Source of the DNA: Puccinellia tenuiflora
Taxonomy: Eukaryota > Streptophyta > Magnoliopsida > Poales > Poaceae
Direction of reading: 5' to 3'
Length of the DNA: 64,000 bases
NCBI GenBank assembly: GCA_012064385.1
Contig: QRDG01001907.1
Span: forward strand, 186,001-250,000
Part shown: piece by piece, positions 1 through 11,435 of the stretch
Layout of the letters: each line of letters opens with the position of its first letter
Numbering within the stretch: the first letter of the stretch is position 1
Program-made: the position numbers and the translations under genes
The notes under the pieces: model-generated
Databases searched by the model: none
What the model saw: the letters and a program-made list of their open reading frames with translations, nothing else
Told to the model about the DNA's origin: nothing

Positions 1-1658
1 GTGGCGCACCAAAATAGTGGTACGCCACGGCTAAGTGCAGGCTAGGCTGACGGAGGGGCACCCTCCTTAGCCGTGGCGCACCACTATTTCAGTGCGCCAC
101 GGGTAAGAGTATAGCCGTGGCGCACCTTATTCCAATGCGCCACCAAAATAATGGTCTCGGGGCCAAATTTTGACCCCACATAGCCGTGGCGCACCAAAAT
201 AGTGGTGCGCCATGGGTAACCTCTTACCCGTGGCGCACCGAAATAGTGGTGCGCCACGGGTAAGTTTCCTATTTTGTGCTCCCATGCACCCCCCCCCCCC
301 CCCCCCCCCGTGATCGCCTTTTCAATTTTGGAGAAGCTAAAAGAAAATGTTAAAAAATTCAAAAAATAAAATCCTTTGAGATGTGGTTATGTTACGTAAA
401 CTAGGTGTTAGGAAAAATTTGAAACATGAATTTCGATGTATTTTGCAAAAAATCATTATGGAATAGTAAAACGGCAATAACTTTTGCATACGAACTCGGA
501 TTTCGACGTTTAATACCTTAAAAAAAACTAGAGAAAAAACCACATCCAATCCAAATGGCCTACGGCCTTTTGAGCCGTTTTTTGCCCACAGAATCCCCAA
601 ATTCGAAAGGGAACACCTATTTTTTTGAAGTTTAAGTGTTCTGGCCAGAAAAAATAAATAAACTTACCCGTGGCGCATGGAAAGAGTGGTGCGCCACGGA
701 TAGTTAACTACCCGTGGCGCACCACATAGTCCATGCGCCATGGGTAACCTGGGGGCACAATCCATGTGCTTCACGATCCGACGGCTCACAGCGATTTAAA
801 CAAGCACACAATCCATGTGCTTGTTCGTTCTTGTCTCTGATTGGTCCAGAGGGGGGCATCTCCTCAACCCTATCTCCTTCTCTCCCTTCTCCTCTTTCTT
901 GTCCCCTTCTCCTCCATCTCCCTCCAAGCCTCTCCCCTTATCCTCTCCAAGCCTCTCCCCTTCTCCTCCATCCTCCTCACAGTGGCGGCCGGGGACGGCC
1001 GGCTAGCATCTCCACGGCGGCCGGCGACCTCCTCCACGATGGCGAGCATCTCCACGGCGGCCGGCGACCTCCTTCCCGATGGCGACATCCTCCACGACGG
1101 CACCTCCTCCATGGACGGTGAGCTCCTCCACGACGGCGCCTCCTCCATGACGGCAAGCTCCTCCACATCGGCGACCTCGACGGCGACATCCTCCACAACG
1201 GCGACGTCCTCCACGACGGTGACCTCCTCCACCATGGCGACCTCCTCCACCACGGCGACCTCCTCCACCACGGCGACCTCCTCCACCACGGCGACCTCCT
1301 CCACGGCGACCACCAACACGACGGCCGGTGAGCTGTCGGACACGCCGACGTGGGCGGTGGCCGGTGGCTCTTTTTTTTTAGATTCAGAAATTCATAGCCG
1401 TGGCGCACCAAAACAAGATGCACCACGGGTATGTGCCGATAGCCGTGGCGCATCAAAACGAGGTGCGCCACGGGTATATAAACATACCCGTGGCGCACCT
1501 AATTTTGGTGCGCCACGGCTATGTATATACCCATGGCGCACATGGACACCTGCGCCACGGCTATTTTCTTACCTGTGGCATGGCAATCCGTGGCGCAGGC
1601 CCCTGCGCCACGGGTAACCAAAACTGGTGCGCCACGGGTAACCTTTTTCCTAGTAGTG
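1..1658. mobile_element. Non-autonomous CACTA element, family 1 (left end off-window)
   Basis: The right terminus is TAGTAGTG ending at 1658, the inverse of a CACTA-type end. Subterminal arrays of GTGGCGCACC and its inverse GGTGCGCCAC fill 1-270, 660-760 and 1395-1650. Aligned by eye to the complete relative at 50666-52461, the window opens about 122 bp inside the left end, so the whole element is about 1.78 kb. Between the arrays lie an AT-rich block with a poly-C run (291-309) and a GC-rich tandem repeat. No transposase is present, so it must depend on enzyme made elsewhere. It interrupts the coding region of the larger CACTA whose sequence resumes at 1659. Long ORFs here are repeat translations and are not annotated. 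Confidence 0.85.
1218..1310. repeat. 18-bp tandem repeat in CACTA
   Basis: About five units of an 18-bp GC-rich motif close to GGCGACCTCCTCCACCAC stand head to tail. Looser copies extend left to about 1018. Related but less regular GC-rich sequence occupies the same place in the sister elements (5280-5630 and 51990-52140), so the block belongs to this CACTA family. All frames stay open across it, which produces artefactual ORFs. Confidence 0.8.
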
Positions 1659-4600
1659 TTTGGACCTCGATGTTGCATTCTTTCACCCTACCGGCAGATC
1701 TCCCACAGAAGAGGCAGGATAAAGTCAAGCAATGGACTCTTAGCAAAATGGCCCAGCAATTCAAGAACTGGAAGAACGCATTGTGGAGAAAATATGCGAA
1801 AAAACCTCCAAATTTCACCGGAGCTCTAGAGAAGCTAAAAGATGACTGGCCTGAATTTGCGGCGTATAGGAAATCGGCCGTCGCTGTGGCCCGATCGACC
1901 CAAAATAAGTTGAATGCTCAGAAGAAGAAATATCACCATCGTTTGGGCTCAGGTGGCTACAAGACTGCCTTGCCTAAGTGGGAAGCCTATGAAAACGAGC
2001 TGCGTAAAAAAGGGATCACTCCACAGACAGATGACTGGCCCGACAGGTCCAAGTTCTGGTTGTTTGCGCATGGGGCAGTCTTGGATCCAGACACAGGGCG
2101 GATTGTTGCACAGGGAAAATGGAAGAAAAGAATTACAAGAGTCGCCAAAAAACTAGTTGACGCAATAGAACTAGTCCGACAGGGAAAATATGTTCCCGAT
2201 AGAGAGGACGATGAGCTTTCACTCGCCCTCGGGAATAAAGAACACTGGGGACGATGTCGAGGCAGAGGAGGCGGGGTTGGTTTTCTTGAAGGGTTTCCGG
2301 AGGACGCTGCATCTTATAGAAAACATTGCAGAAGTAAAAAGAGGGAGGCGGAGAGGTTTACTGCATTAGAAAGCCAGATGCATGATGTGAAGGAGCAACT
2401 GGCTTTAATTACCCAGCAAAGGGAATCTCAGCCGCGAGTAGAAGATCATGCAGTCGAAGTCTGCCCATCTCAGCGGAAAAGCAGCGTGGGTTCCACGCAG
2501 CAACAAGATCCTGCAGTTGATGAACCGTCGGCGGCACGCTACCCCGTTGATGATATCACGGAGAAGACAAATTGTGAGTTACATGCGCCAATGAATAACC
2601 TTAGTTTTTCGGTGGCGAATGGCTATGCTTTACCACATCAACCTGGAGCAACCTTCCATTTTGGTGAGATTCCAGCTGGATTTGCTCGTGTCGGGGTCAC
2701 GAAAGTTTTGTCGGGATTCAGCTCAATGCATCTTGACATTCCTGGAGCTGAAGGCGAGAAGACATTGGGAGAAGTCGAGCTTGGTATCGTTCTATGGAAG
2801 AAGAAATACATCAAGTTTCCAGACTCGGCGCCAAGGCCACCGACTCCTCCGGTTAGAAATTCACCACAGCAAAGTCCACCCTCCTCCCCCGACGATGTGG
2901 AGCCCACCGCGAGTCCATCGCCCGCGCCGTCCCGTCAGCCGACTGCTGCGCCCACTAGCAGTAATTTGACAAAGCGGAAGCTGTTCACGTCGTCCCCTGT
3001 CAAGAAACGTGCAAGAAAACCCAAGAAAGTCAAGGCTCCTGAGAAGTTAGCTGGCGAGATGACTATGGAGGAATTAAAACTCAGCACACAAGGCAAGGCT
3101 AAAGCCTTTTTTGAACAGAAAAAAAGGAAAGACTGGAGGCAAGACTTGACCCCATAAAGGAACTTCTGAAGACTATACCAACCGAGGTAAAAGATCGCAC
3201 CATTGACAACCTATATAGGTTTCCACAGCCGCCCCTTTCAGACTATGAGCGAGGTATTGACAAGGTACTTTCCTCATAGACGGAGAAAGAAAAAGCGTGC
3301 GGGAAAAGAGTTGCCCAGCTCGGAGAACAAGAAGCACAATCGATCGCCCCGCTCATTGTGCCTTCTGAAACTCGGGAAATCGAGCATGGAGAAGTTGTCA
3401 TTGGCGACACAGGTTACCAAGTAGCACAGATAACAATTCAACCTAAATTTGAACTCGGGTTGCCTCTGGTCGAAAATCCGAGTGCTCTAACAACACAGTT
3501 ATATAAATTGAATAACTGGTACATGGCCGCCGCAAAACAAGGGAGAGAATATCTAATGGCGGGAGTTAAGTACCAACACTACTTCCGAGAATATGGTGTG
3601 CAGGTTGATTTCTCCGAACTTTTTCAGATGTACAATCAATTTGCTCTCGACAAATCTATCATCAGCTGCTATTGTCTGTAAGTAATTTATTCGTGTAATT
3701 TAATTATTTATAGTTAAGCTCGTTTCATTACTTGTAATTATCCTCACAACATTCTTTTGTATGCTATTATGCAGAATGAAGATTCGTGAATGCCGAATGG
3801 GTGGAATCTGGGACATTGGGTTCATTGACCCGGATAAAGTTAATGAAGTCACCGTAGAAAGACCTTTTTATGTCCAGGACACAGAGGACCGTTTGCTAAC
3901 GTTTTTTAAGCGACAAAGTACCAAAAAGGAAATACTTTTTCCTTACAACTTCGGGTTAGTGTTTACTGTCTTTTACACATTCTATTTTGCTTTCTCGATA
4001 ATAAGTGTAATTGACGAGTTCTGAATACCTGCGTATATAAATGTGCGCAGGTTTCACTACATTCTGTTTATCATTAGACTCGACGAAGGAGAAGTTGAAG
4101 TCTGGGACTCATTAAGGAAAGATCAAGATGATTACAAAAACGTGCGTCTAATGCTAAAGAGGTAATTTCAATCGCACTATATCGTCCACTTTCGTTCATT
4201 TCCGGATATCAAAAGTATATAAAATAACTCCTCAATTCATTTTCTTTTCCGGGCAGGGTTTGGAGAAAAGTTCATCGCGGAAGAACGCGGTGAATGGAAA
4301 GATAAGCTGGAGTTCAAGGCTAACAATGTAAGTACTAATATGTATATAGGTCTGTGTATCTTTCTAATACCATTATCATTCTCTCGATTATTATTTGATT
4401 AAATTATATTCTTGTATAGTGGTGTCTGCGACAACCACAGGGGACTCAACTATGTGGATACTACGTTTGCGAGTATATTCACATGAGGGTCAATGAGAGA
4501 GTCAATAATGTAAGAAATCGAGAGGTATGTAAACATCATATACAGCTTTTATTTTGCAATCATCAATTGTGTTTAGTTTCGATCATAACTGACCGGATCT

Positions 4601-4739
4601 CCTTCTTTTAAAGATGTCAAGGAAGCGGAACCAGCTCCTACCAGAAAACCGTGTAAAAGCTATTGCGGAGGAATTGGCGGGATTCATGTTGACGCAAGTC
4701 ATAGATGAATTCGGTGAATTCCACTATGTCGAAAAATAG
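1659..4739 (+). pseudogene. CACTA-encoded Ptta/En/Spm protein with Ulp1 (C48) protease domain
   Basis: I infer six exons with GT-AG borders: to 3677, 3775-3954, 4051-4161, 4257-4327, 4420-4524 and 4614-4739 (stop TAG). The first part (about 1665-2360) is the Trp- and Lys-rich region typical of plant Ptta/En/Spm transposase-like proteins (Transposase_24). A Gln/Glu-rich stretch and a Pro/Ser- and Lys-rich linker follow. The last exons encode a Ulp1/SUMO-protease-like fold with candidate catalytic His in HYILFII (4055), Asp in VWDSL (4106), Gln (about 4432) and Cys in QLCGYYVCEY (4453). Damage: the 5' end is cut off by the CACTA insertion ending at 1658, there is a frameshift near 3130, and a stop at 3277. 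The protease part itself reads open across the inferred exons. No TNPD-type DDE transposase is seen in the visible part. Confidence 0.75.
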
Positions 4740-4996
4740 ACTCCCTCCGTGCATGTACTAGCTAGCGTTGATCTCCATTGTAATTATTACTTTATATGTA
4801 ATTAACGAGAGTACTTTATATGTGTAGTGGGTACTTTATATGTGTGGTGTGTACTTTATACGTGCTCTCCTCCGAAACCCTGAAAAATGAGCGAAAAGGA
4901 AAAAAACAGAAACCCTAAACCCCGAAAAATAAGCGAAAAGAAATAATAACCGAAAACCTAAACCTCCCTGAAAAAATAAGCGGGGCAAAAAATGCA

Positions 4997-5190
4997 GGAA
5001 CCTTTAGTACCGGTTGGTATTACCAACCGGTACTAAAGGTCCTTCGCCTACGCGCCCTGCTGTGTGCCCACGTGGAGGGCCTTTAGTACCGGTTGTATCT
5101 AAAACCGGTACTAAAGGGGTGACCCTTTAGTGCCGACCTTTTAGTACCGGTTGCACAACCAGTACTAAAGGCCCTATAAAACCGGTACTG
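4997..5190. repeat. CACTA subterminal array TTTAGTACCGGTT
   Basis: At least six copies of (C)TTTAGTACCGGTT or its inverse AACCGGTACTAAAG lie in alternating orientation just inside the right end at 5211. Such subterminal repeats are where the DNA-binding transposition protein of En/Spm elements acts. The first pair (about 5003-5039) forms a near-perfect hairpin. Confidence 0.8.
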
Positions 5191-5211
5191 ATGCCCTGTT
5201 CTCTACTAGTG

Positions 5212-5929
5212 TCCTCCTCCTCTCTTACTCCTCCTCTCTATCTTCTCCTCCTCCTCCTCCTCGACGGTCGGCGGCGACCTCGTCCATGAGGGCGAGCTCC
5301 TCCACCATACTGCCGGCCTTCTCCATGATGGCCGGTGAGCACCTCCACCATGGCGTCCACCTCCACGTCGACGAGGACCGGCGGCCGGCGAGCACCTCCA
5401 CGCCAACGAGGAGTGATGGCCGGCGAGCACCTCCACGCCGACGAGACCGACAACCGACAAAGCACCTCCACGCCGGCGAGCACCTCCATGCCAGCGAGGA
5501 CCGACGACCGGCGAGCACGTCCACGCCGACGAGGAACGACGGCCGGCGAAGCACCTCCATGCCGGCGAGCATCTCCGCGACGAGCATCTCCACGACGTGA
5601 TGAGCACCTCCACGACAACCTCCATGTCGCGGCGCAGGACGGGAGCTGCCGGACACGCCGATATGGGCGGTGGCCGGTGGCTCTTTTTTTTTTAAATTCG
5701 GAAATTCATAGCCGTGGCGCACCTAGTTTTTATGCGCCACGGGTATGTGCATATAGCCATGGCGCACCGAAACTAGGTGCGCCACGGGTATGTTTACATA
5801 CCCGTGGCGCACCAGGACCCCTGCGCCATGGCTAATGTGTTACCCGTGGCGTGGCAATCCGTGGCGCAGCCCCCTGCGCCACGGGTAAGCATTTTTGGTG
5901 CGCCACGGGTAAGCTTTTTTGTGCTAGTG
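5212..5929. mobile_element. CACTA family 1, right-end segment
   Basis: This matches the right 0.75 kb of the complete family-1 element at 50666-52461: a GC-rich block, then an oligo-T stretch with AAATTCGGAAATTCATAG, then the GTGGCGCACC arrays, ending TTTTTTGTGCTAGTG at 5929. It starts abruptly at the end of the family-2 CACTA, so the left part must lie upstream of the window. Long reverse ORFs at 5206-5722 are translations of the GC-rich block. Confidence 0.8.
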
Positions 5930-6765
5930 GTAAAACTTAGGAGAATAAACAAAACTCTTAATTGCGAGCGGCTGATGCATCAGCCGGTTTCCTCCAACAC
6001 GCATCGCCTCCTATATCTCTCTGCATGTTCCTTCTCAGCTTTTGTGCGTCGTGCTCTAGTTGGCTTCCTTCCCTGCGTCTGGCCTGGCTCATGTCCCTCC
6101 TCTGTGCAAGGTGTTTATGATGCTCCTCCTCCGCCTGTCTCCGCTGCCGCTCCTCCGTGCATGTCAGCTTACATTGCTGCTCCTCCACCTCGGACTCGTG
6201 CTGCTGGTCGTCCCACACGTCCTCCTCCACTCCTCTATTAGAGCCTCTTCCGGGCCTTCGCTGCCATAGCCCCCCCCCCCCCCCCCCCTCCACAAGTCGG
6301 CCGCCTACCACCATCGATTGTACTTGTTGTGCAGCCAGAGACACTGGGGGAGGGGGGACTCTGATCTTGAGCCCTCTTTGTGCATCGAGTCAGGAAAGTT
6401 GGGGTAACAAGAGGAATAATTCCAAGGTCGAGCTCGAGGACGGCAGGCTAGGTGATGGCGGAGGCCGGTTTTTCTTTGCATGTTTTGATGTTGCAAAAAA
6501 TGTTTCAGACTGTGAAAAATGACTATCATTTTTGTTCTGTAGGCATGGATTAAATGTTACAACGATTTATGTGCGTATACACAGAGGGATTTCTCCAAGG
6601 TTTCATGAGTTTTTTTTTATAGCAATGATCATGGCGTTCTACGTTCTACGCATGCATGGGTTAACCCAGTGACTGGTACGGGAATATGCAACAACGTGCG
6701 GGCATTTAGCTAGCACATGCTAGTATGGAAATATTGCAATTTCTTTGTTAATAAAAATTAAGGAT
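5930..6765. other. Unassigned intergenic DNA
   Basis: I see no gene or element borders. The stretch includes a pyrimidine-rich segment and a long poly-C run (about 6271-6291). The short ORFs on both strands have no recognisable protein motif. It may be unique DNA or an old degraded repeat. Confidence 0.4.
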
Positions 6766-9085
6766 ACTAGAAGATACCCCGCATGTTGCAGCGGAAACTT
6801 GTGCATAAGACATTGTTGTGCATTTGAAAAACTATAATCGACATGAAGCAAAATGATATTGTGTCTGATAGACTTGTAGGACATCACCGGCACAGCTTTG
6901 TGAATTATCCTCAGTGAGGCTATAATAAAGTTTTGCTTCCATTATGAAGTTTTAATTTGAAGATACAACACATCCTTAAAAATAAGGGAAACGCTAGTTT
7001 TCAGCCGGGGGCTGCGTCCTTCTCAGCGTCCGCATCGTGATGCCACGCGTCCCTTGCGTGGAGCCTTCTCCTCCACTTATTTCTTATCCATCCAACGGCG
7101 TCTCCCGACTCCGTTCTTTCCGGTTAGCGCACGCGACGCGAGAGAGCCGAGGAAACTCCATGAGAGAGCTCGACCCAACGCACCCGCTCCTGGAGGCCCG
7201 ACGAACTCGCCCCATGCCACCAGCGTCGCCCCGCACCCGAGCACGCCGTGGCGCCGCTCGACCAGCTCCAGCGCCGGCTCTCTAGCTGGTACCTTATCCA
7301 AGCACCAGCGCACCACCATGGCCATGCGCCGCCGCTGCCCCAGTTCGAGCGCCGCTACACCACCTCCTCAACCATGGTCTGTCGCTTCCTTTCCACCTCG
7401 GCTGCTGCCATCTAAGGCCCAGCTCTCCCTCCAACACCACAATTTTTCCTCAAATTGGTAGTGATGATAAATCCGAGCCTCTATCTTCTCGGCCCAAGGA
7501 TGCCGGCTTACGGCATCATCGCCCATGCTACCAGAGGCGTGAGGACGTGCTGTCACAGGCGGCGGCCGATGCTACCGGCAAAGGCGACGGTGCCCCCACG
7601 TGCTGGTACCGACGACAGTCCATGCTGGTACTGACAGCGGTCAGAGATGCTGCCAGGCGTGCACGACGGTGCTTTCCGCCGAAATTGAGGTTGCAGCAAG
7701 GGGTTGGTGGTGGTGCAACGAGATCTCTCTGGTGGTGCTACGGGCGTCTTTGGATTTTGCTACGATGCTATAATTGAACGAAAATTTTGTTACAAAAGTT
7801 CTATAGTTTTGCTAAAATAGAATAAATGTTTTGCTACGATGTCTCTGGCGAGGATCCGGTGATGTCTCTGACTGGAGAATGTGTTGCTGCCCGCATCGAG
7901 GCGCGGTGCTACCTAGGAACGAACTTTTTGCTACAATCGTCATGTAGTTTTGCTACAATAGAACAATTTTTTTTGCTACGAGTTCTCCGTCGAGAGTCAC
8001 CAGCAATAGCAAAATTTACTTTTTGCTACAGCCGTCCTGTAGTTTTTGCTACAATAGCACAAATTGTTTGCTAGGAGGTTTCATAGGAGCAATTGGGGTA
8101 TCTGGATGAAAATTGAAAATTGCTACAATAGCACAAAATTCTTATTTCAATCCAATAGTTTTTTTCTTCATAGGAGCAAAAGCGGGATTTTGGAGGGATT
8201 TTGAAAATTGCTACAATAGTACGAAAATCTTATTTCAATGAACCGTTTTTTGCTTCATAGGAGCAAAAGCAGGATTTGGAGGCCAGAGTGGGACACGTGT
8301 CAGCAGGAGGACCCGGGGGCTGGAAAGTTTTGAGCCCCCGGGGAACGCCTAGCACTCCCCTAAAAATAAAGCACTTCCAAATATAGCTATCTCAAATTTA
8401 AGTTTTGGTAGTGAGGGTAAATGGGTACGGGTGGTTAAGAAGCTCTTGAAACATAATGAACCAGTAACACAAAATAAAAAAACACAATCAATAAGAAGAG
8501 TTTTGAAATAGGGGAAAATGTTTAAGTATATAGGCTTATCTTAAATTCCACATAGTTTAGAATACAAAATTAGAAACCACGGGGCAAACATATGGATTTG
8601 ATGTACATTTTAATAGCTTGTTAGGAAAAATAAAAATCAATCTTAGATGCAACTCATTATTGAAACGGTGATTAAATTTTGGTTTATGCTTAGAACATAA
8701 TAAGGATGCACATAACCAGACTCTTAATATGTTAATGTAGTGAAGTTCAACAGGAATTGTAAAAAGCATATCTATACCTTGTATAAAGCAAAGCCCCACT
8801 AAGATGTATTAATTATTTTTCTATCTCAACACGCAAACTATCCGCATCACACACTATTTTAGCCAATCAATTATCCATGTCATCTTTTTTCAGCGATATA
8901 ATTGTGCATGCCACTAATATTTAGTCCCTAAATATTCAACAATTTCACATGAATTAAATGTAGTGTCTCGAATATGATCAACTGAATATTGAAAATTGAA
9001 TATTTCATGCGTCTTATACCTATTTTATTTACATAATAAATATTTAAAGAAATTTCCGCTGCAACGCGTGGGGTATTCTTCTAGT
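6766..9085. mobile_element. Unclassified TIR element split by a MULE
   Basis: Imperfect terminal inverted repeats of about 35 bp flank this stretch: ACTAGAAGATACCCCGC and onward at 6766, and its inverse ending CTTCTAGT at 9085. The shared core is GTTGCAGCGGAAA. Without the nested MULE it would be about 0.9 kb and AT-rich, with no coding capacity seen. I could not read a convincing TSD, so the superfamily stays open. Confidence 0.6.
6986..8360. mobile_element. Mutator-like (MULE) non-autonomous element
   Basis: The 9-bp direct repeat TAAAAATAA lies exactly on both sides (6977-6985 and 8361-8369), the size expected for Mutator-like elements. The ends are inverted: GGGAAACGCTAG on the left, CTAGCACTCCCC on the right, followed inward by a CCGGGGGCT-type motif on both sides. 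The interior has a GC-rich half (7030-7560) and an AT-rich half with repeated TTGCTACAATAG motifs (7790-8270). No transposase is visible; its ORFs look fortuitous. Confidence 0.85.
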
Positions 9086-10231
9086 TTGTCTAGATGGCTC
9101 ATTCACTAATTTTAGTACATACATGATTAATTTTGAGCGAACTTGCGACAGATTGCGTAGCCAAAATATTTAAAGAGTTCGCTAGGTCACTATTAGCATC
9201 TCACCATTGAGGCTTTGAGTCCACGTCCCCACTCCCTAACTTTAAAATGACAAAGCTAGCTCCTCCATCAAATTTTGATGTTCGTGAACCCATTGGCACC
9301 TTAAGCTTGGCTCTTTATATATGGCTAATTGTGTGCTAAGCATAAACCAAGGATGAGAGGCAAAGTCAAGCATCCTTCCTTGTTCCGTTTTGGTGCCTGG
9401 GCGCTGTGCCAAGCGGAGGATCCTGAGCTTCCTCATCATGTTCCTGAGGCGGGAGGGTGATGATGGTTAGCTCCGTGTCGACTCCCTAATAAGCATCAGT
9501 ACTCTCTGTTCTTTAGATTGCGTGGAGTGGTGTGCTGCCTCTCGGCCGGCCAGGATGGCGAGGGAGGGGGCAAGATCGCTCTAATGCGACTAGGATGTGG
9601 AGTTGGTATCACAGACGGAGCAGTTCTGTTCTGGTGCTCTTGCGTGCCACTGAGCGGCTGTTGTCGATCTCTGGCGACATCCTGAGGAAGGAGAAAGAAG
9701 GGAGATTCGTTGGTACATGCACACAAAACTAGCGTCTATCCACTTCTTTCGACACCACTGAAATGACGACCAAAGGGACAGAAGACATATCACCTCTTCA
9801 CCCGAGCTCGACGCGGATCCATCGATGATCTGCAGCTTTACGAACCTTCAAAGTAGTTTGCAGAAGCAAAACCATTGTCGTTTGAAGAATCAGACCGGAG
9901 CAACATGTCCCCGGACATGCCATCAAACTCCAGAACTGACACCCCCGCACGACTACGACATCGAAGGAGGAAACCAGAACTGTCAGCCTTCAACCACAAA
10001 CCCAGCACAGGATACACCATCTTCCAGCTATTTTTCTAGTACACGTCATTAGAAACGATGGTCTATAGAATTGCCGTAATGCATCATATCCATGTACTGG
10101 AATTCAACAATTAATATGGCTGTTTTTTTCATTGGCCATTGAGACGTTTCCTCTCTCTTTTGTTGGTTGGCATTAATTTTTTCCCTTAGATGAAACGCTA
10201 AGAGCCGTCTGTATGTTAACATACAGAAACA
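9086..10231. other. Unassigned DNA left of the LINE
   Basis: About 1.1 kb without a recognisable gene or element border. Short ORFs (for example 9532-9732 and 9825-10052) lack recognisable motifs and are not supported. Sequence just left of the LINE poly-T (10050-10231) is AT-rich. Confidence 0.4.
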
Positions 10232-11383
10232 TTTTTTTTGAAACAAGGCAAAAGATTTGACTTTTATATTGATATAGGAGAAGCAAACATGATATGACCG
10301 TGGCAAAAAAAAAAAAGATTGCCACTATAGAAACACCCGCGAGGATGCAACTCATCCTACTCCATCCAACCTATCTGGAAGAAAGATCGTCATTCTTTTA
10401 ACTTTGACCTAAGAGATCCGCCAATTTGTTTGCACCCGCTATGATCCAATTCTTCGCTTCTTTCTTTATGTGTTGCATGAGCATTGATGACATCGATAGC
10501 TTGTTGTTCAAGACCCTTGTGTTCCTCTCCTTCCATATTTCCCAGGTTACGAGAATGATAGTTGTTTCAACACCTTCCGAGAGGAGGATTGCATGACCGC
10601 CAATGCCTTCCAATACTCGCAAACCGTCTGTCTATCCGAACCAAGGCAGGTCATCAGGTCCTGGCATCCCATGCACGACGATGCGTTCGTCCAGATTCTT
10701 TTAGCATACGACATTCAAAAAGATGTGATGTGCCGTTTTAGGTTGACTTCTAAAGAGCTGACATGTCGGTTGATGTGGCCATCCTCTGATCGCCAGACGG
10801 CCGGACGTTGAAAGCCTGTTTTGGACAAAAAGCCAGGCAAAGAAACTGCACTTTTTAGGGGTTCAAGTTTTCCAAGCGATGCTCATGAAGTTGAATAGGA
10901 TGATCCTAGGAACTGTTCCTTGTAAGCCGAGTTTGTAGTGTAGATTTCATTACTCATGAGGTTCCAAAAGATGGTGTCCTCAGTACCAGGGGAGAGGACC
11001 ACCATGGTCAGAAGCTCCCACAGGTGAACGAATTGCGCAAAGTGTTCAGTAGTGAAGTTTTCCACCTTGAGGTCAGAGATCCATCTGTGGTTTCGGAGAG
11101 TGTCGTGGACATGCTGATTTTTGTGCCAGGTGGACTCGAAAAGATTTGGAGCAATTGCTTTCGGGGGGAAGCCATCAAGCCAAGAGGATGACCAAAAGGA
11201 TGCACTTCTATCGTCCCAGATGGTGACCGTAGTCGCAACATTGAGAACTTGTCTGTCCATGTTTTCATTTGGCATTTCTGATCTGACCCACGGCTTGTCA
11301 GATGAAACCCACTCATGCCAAAGCCAACGCACGCAGAGCGCCCTGGAGAATTTTCCTAGGTCCAGAATTCCCAACCCTCACAT
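10232..11383 (-). mobile_element. LINE (non-LTR) 3' fragment, copy 1
   Basis: On the minus strand this ends in a short A tail (plus-strand T run 10232-10239). It encodes the C-terminal part of a plant LINE ORF2: the WLWHEW region, a WDD segment, and a downstream WEIWKERNTRV motif. The zf-RVT-like RGWPH part, clear in copy 2, is present but broken here. The reading frame is disrupted (separate open stretches 10398-10622 and 10883-11374). The reverse-transcriptase and endonuclease domains are absent, so it is a 5'-truncated dead insertion. A second copy lies at 17520-18629. Confidence 0.8.
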
Positions 11384-11435
11384 CAGCTGTTAGCCTAGTT
11401 GGCACACCTTAAGAACCTGCTGACATGGAGCATTA

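Larger units (their letters stand above)
1659..5211 (+). mobile_element. CACTA element, family 2, right 3.5 kb
   Basis: The element ends CTACTAGTG at 5211, preceded by a subterminal array of TTTAGTACCGGTT motifs in both orientations (4997-5190). Its gene is the Ptta/Ulp1 pseudogene. The left end lies beyond the window, upstream of the nested family-1 element. The three bases after the end are TCC, the likely TSD. Sequence right of 5211 (5212-5929) is the right part of a family-1 CACTA, so this element inserted into such a copy. Confidence 0.75.

Noticed and set aside
1..270. Regularly spaced short repeats resembling a CRISPR array
   Set aside because: The repeats alternate in orientation and vary in spacing and sequence. 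They are CACTA subterminal repeats in a plant genome.
815..1617. Overlapping long ORFs on both strands with Ser/Thr/Pro or Trp/Arg repeats
   Set aside because: They are frame translations of the 18-bp tandem repeat and CACTA arrays. Several frames stay open on both strands, with no start context or motif.
5206..5835. Reverse and forward ORFs up to 166 codons
   Set aside because: These are the GC-rich block of the family-1 CACTA, with no similarity to a protein family beyond composition.
7037..7777. Forward ORFs in the MULE as possible captured gene
   Set aside because: No recognisable motif. Pro/Arg-rich composition explains the open frames. Capture cannot be excluded but is not supported.
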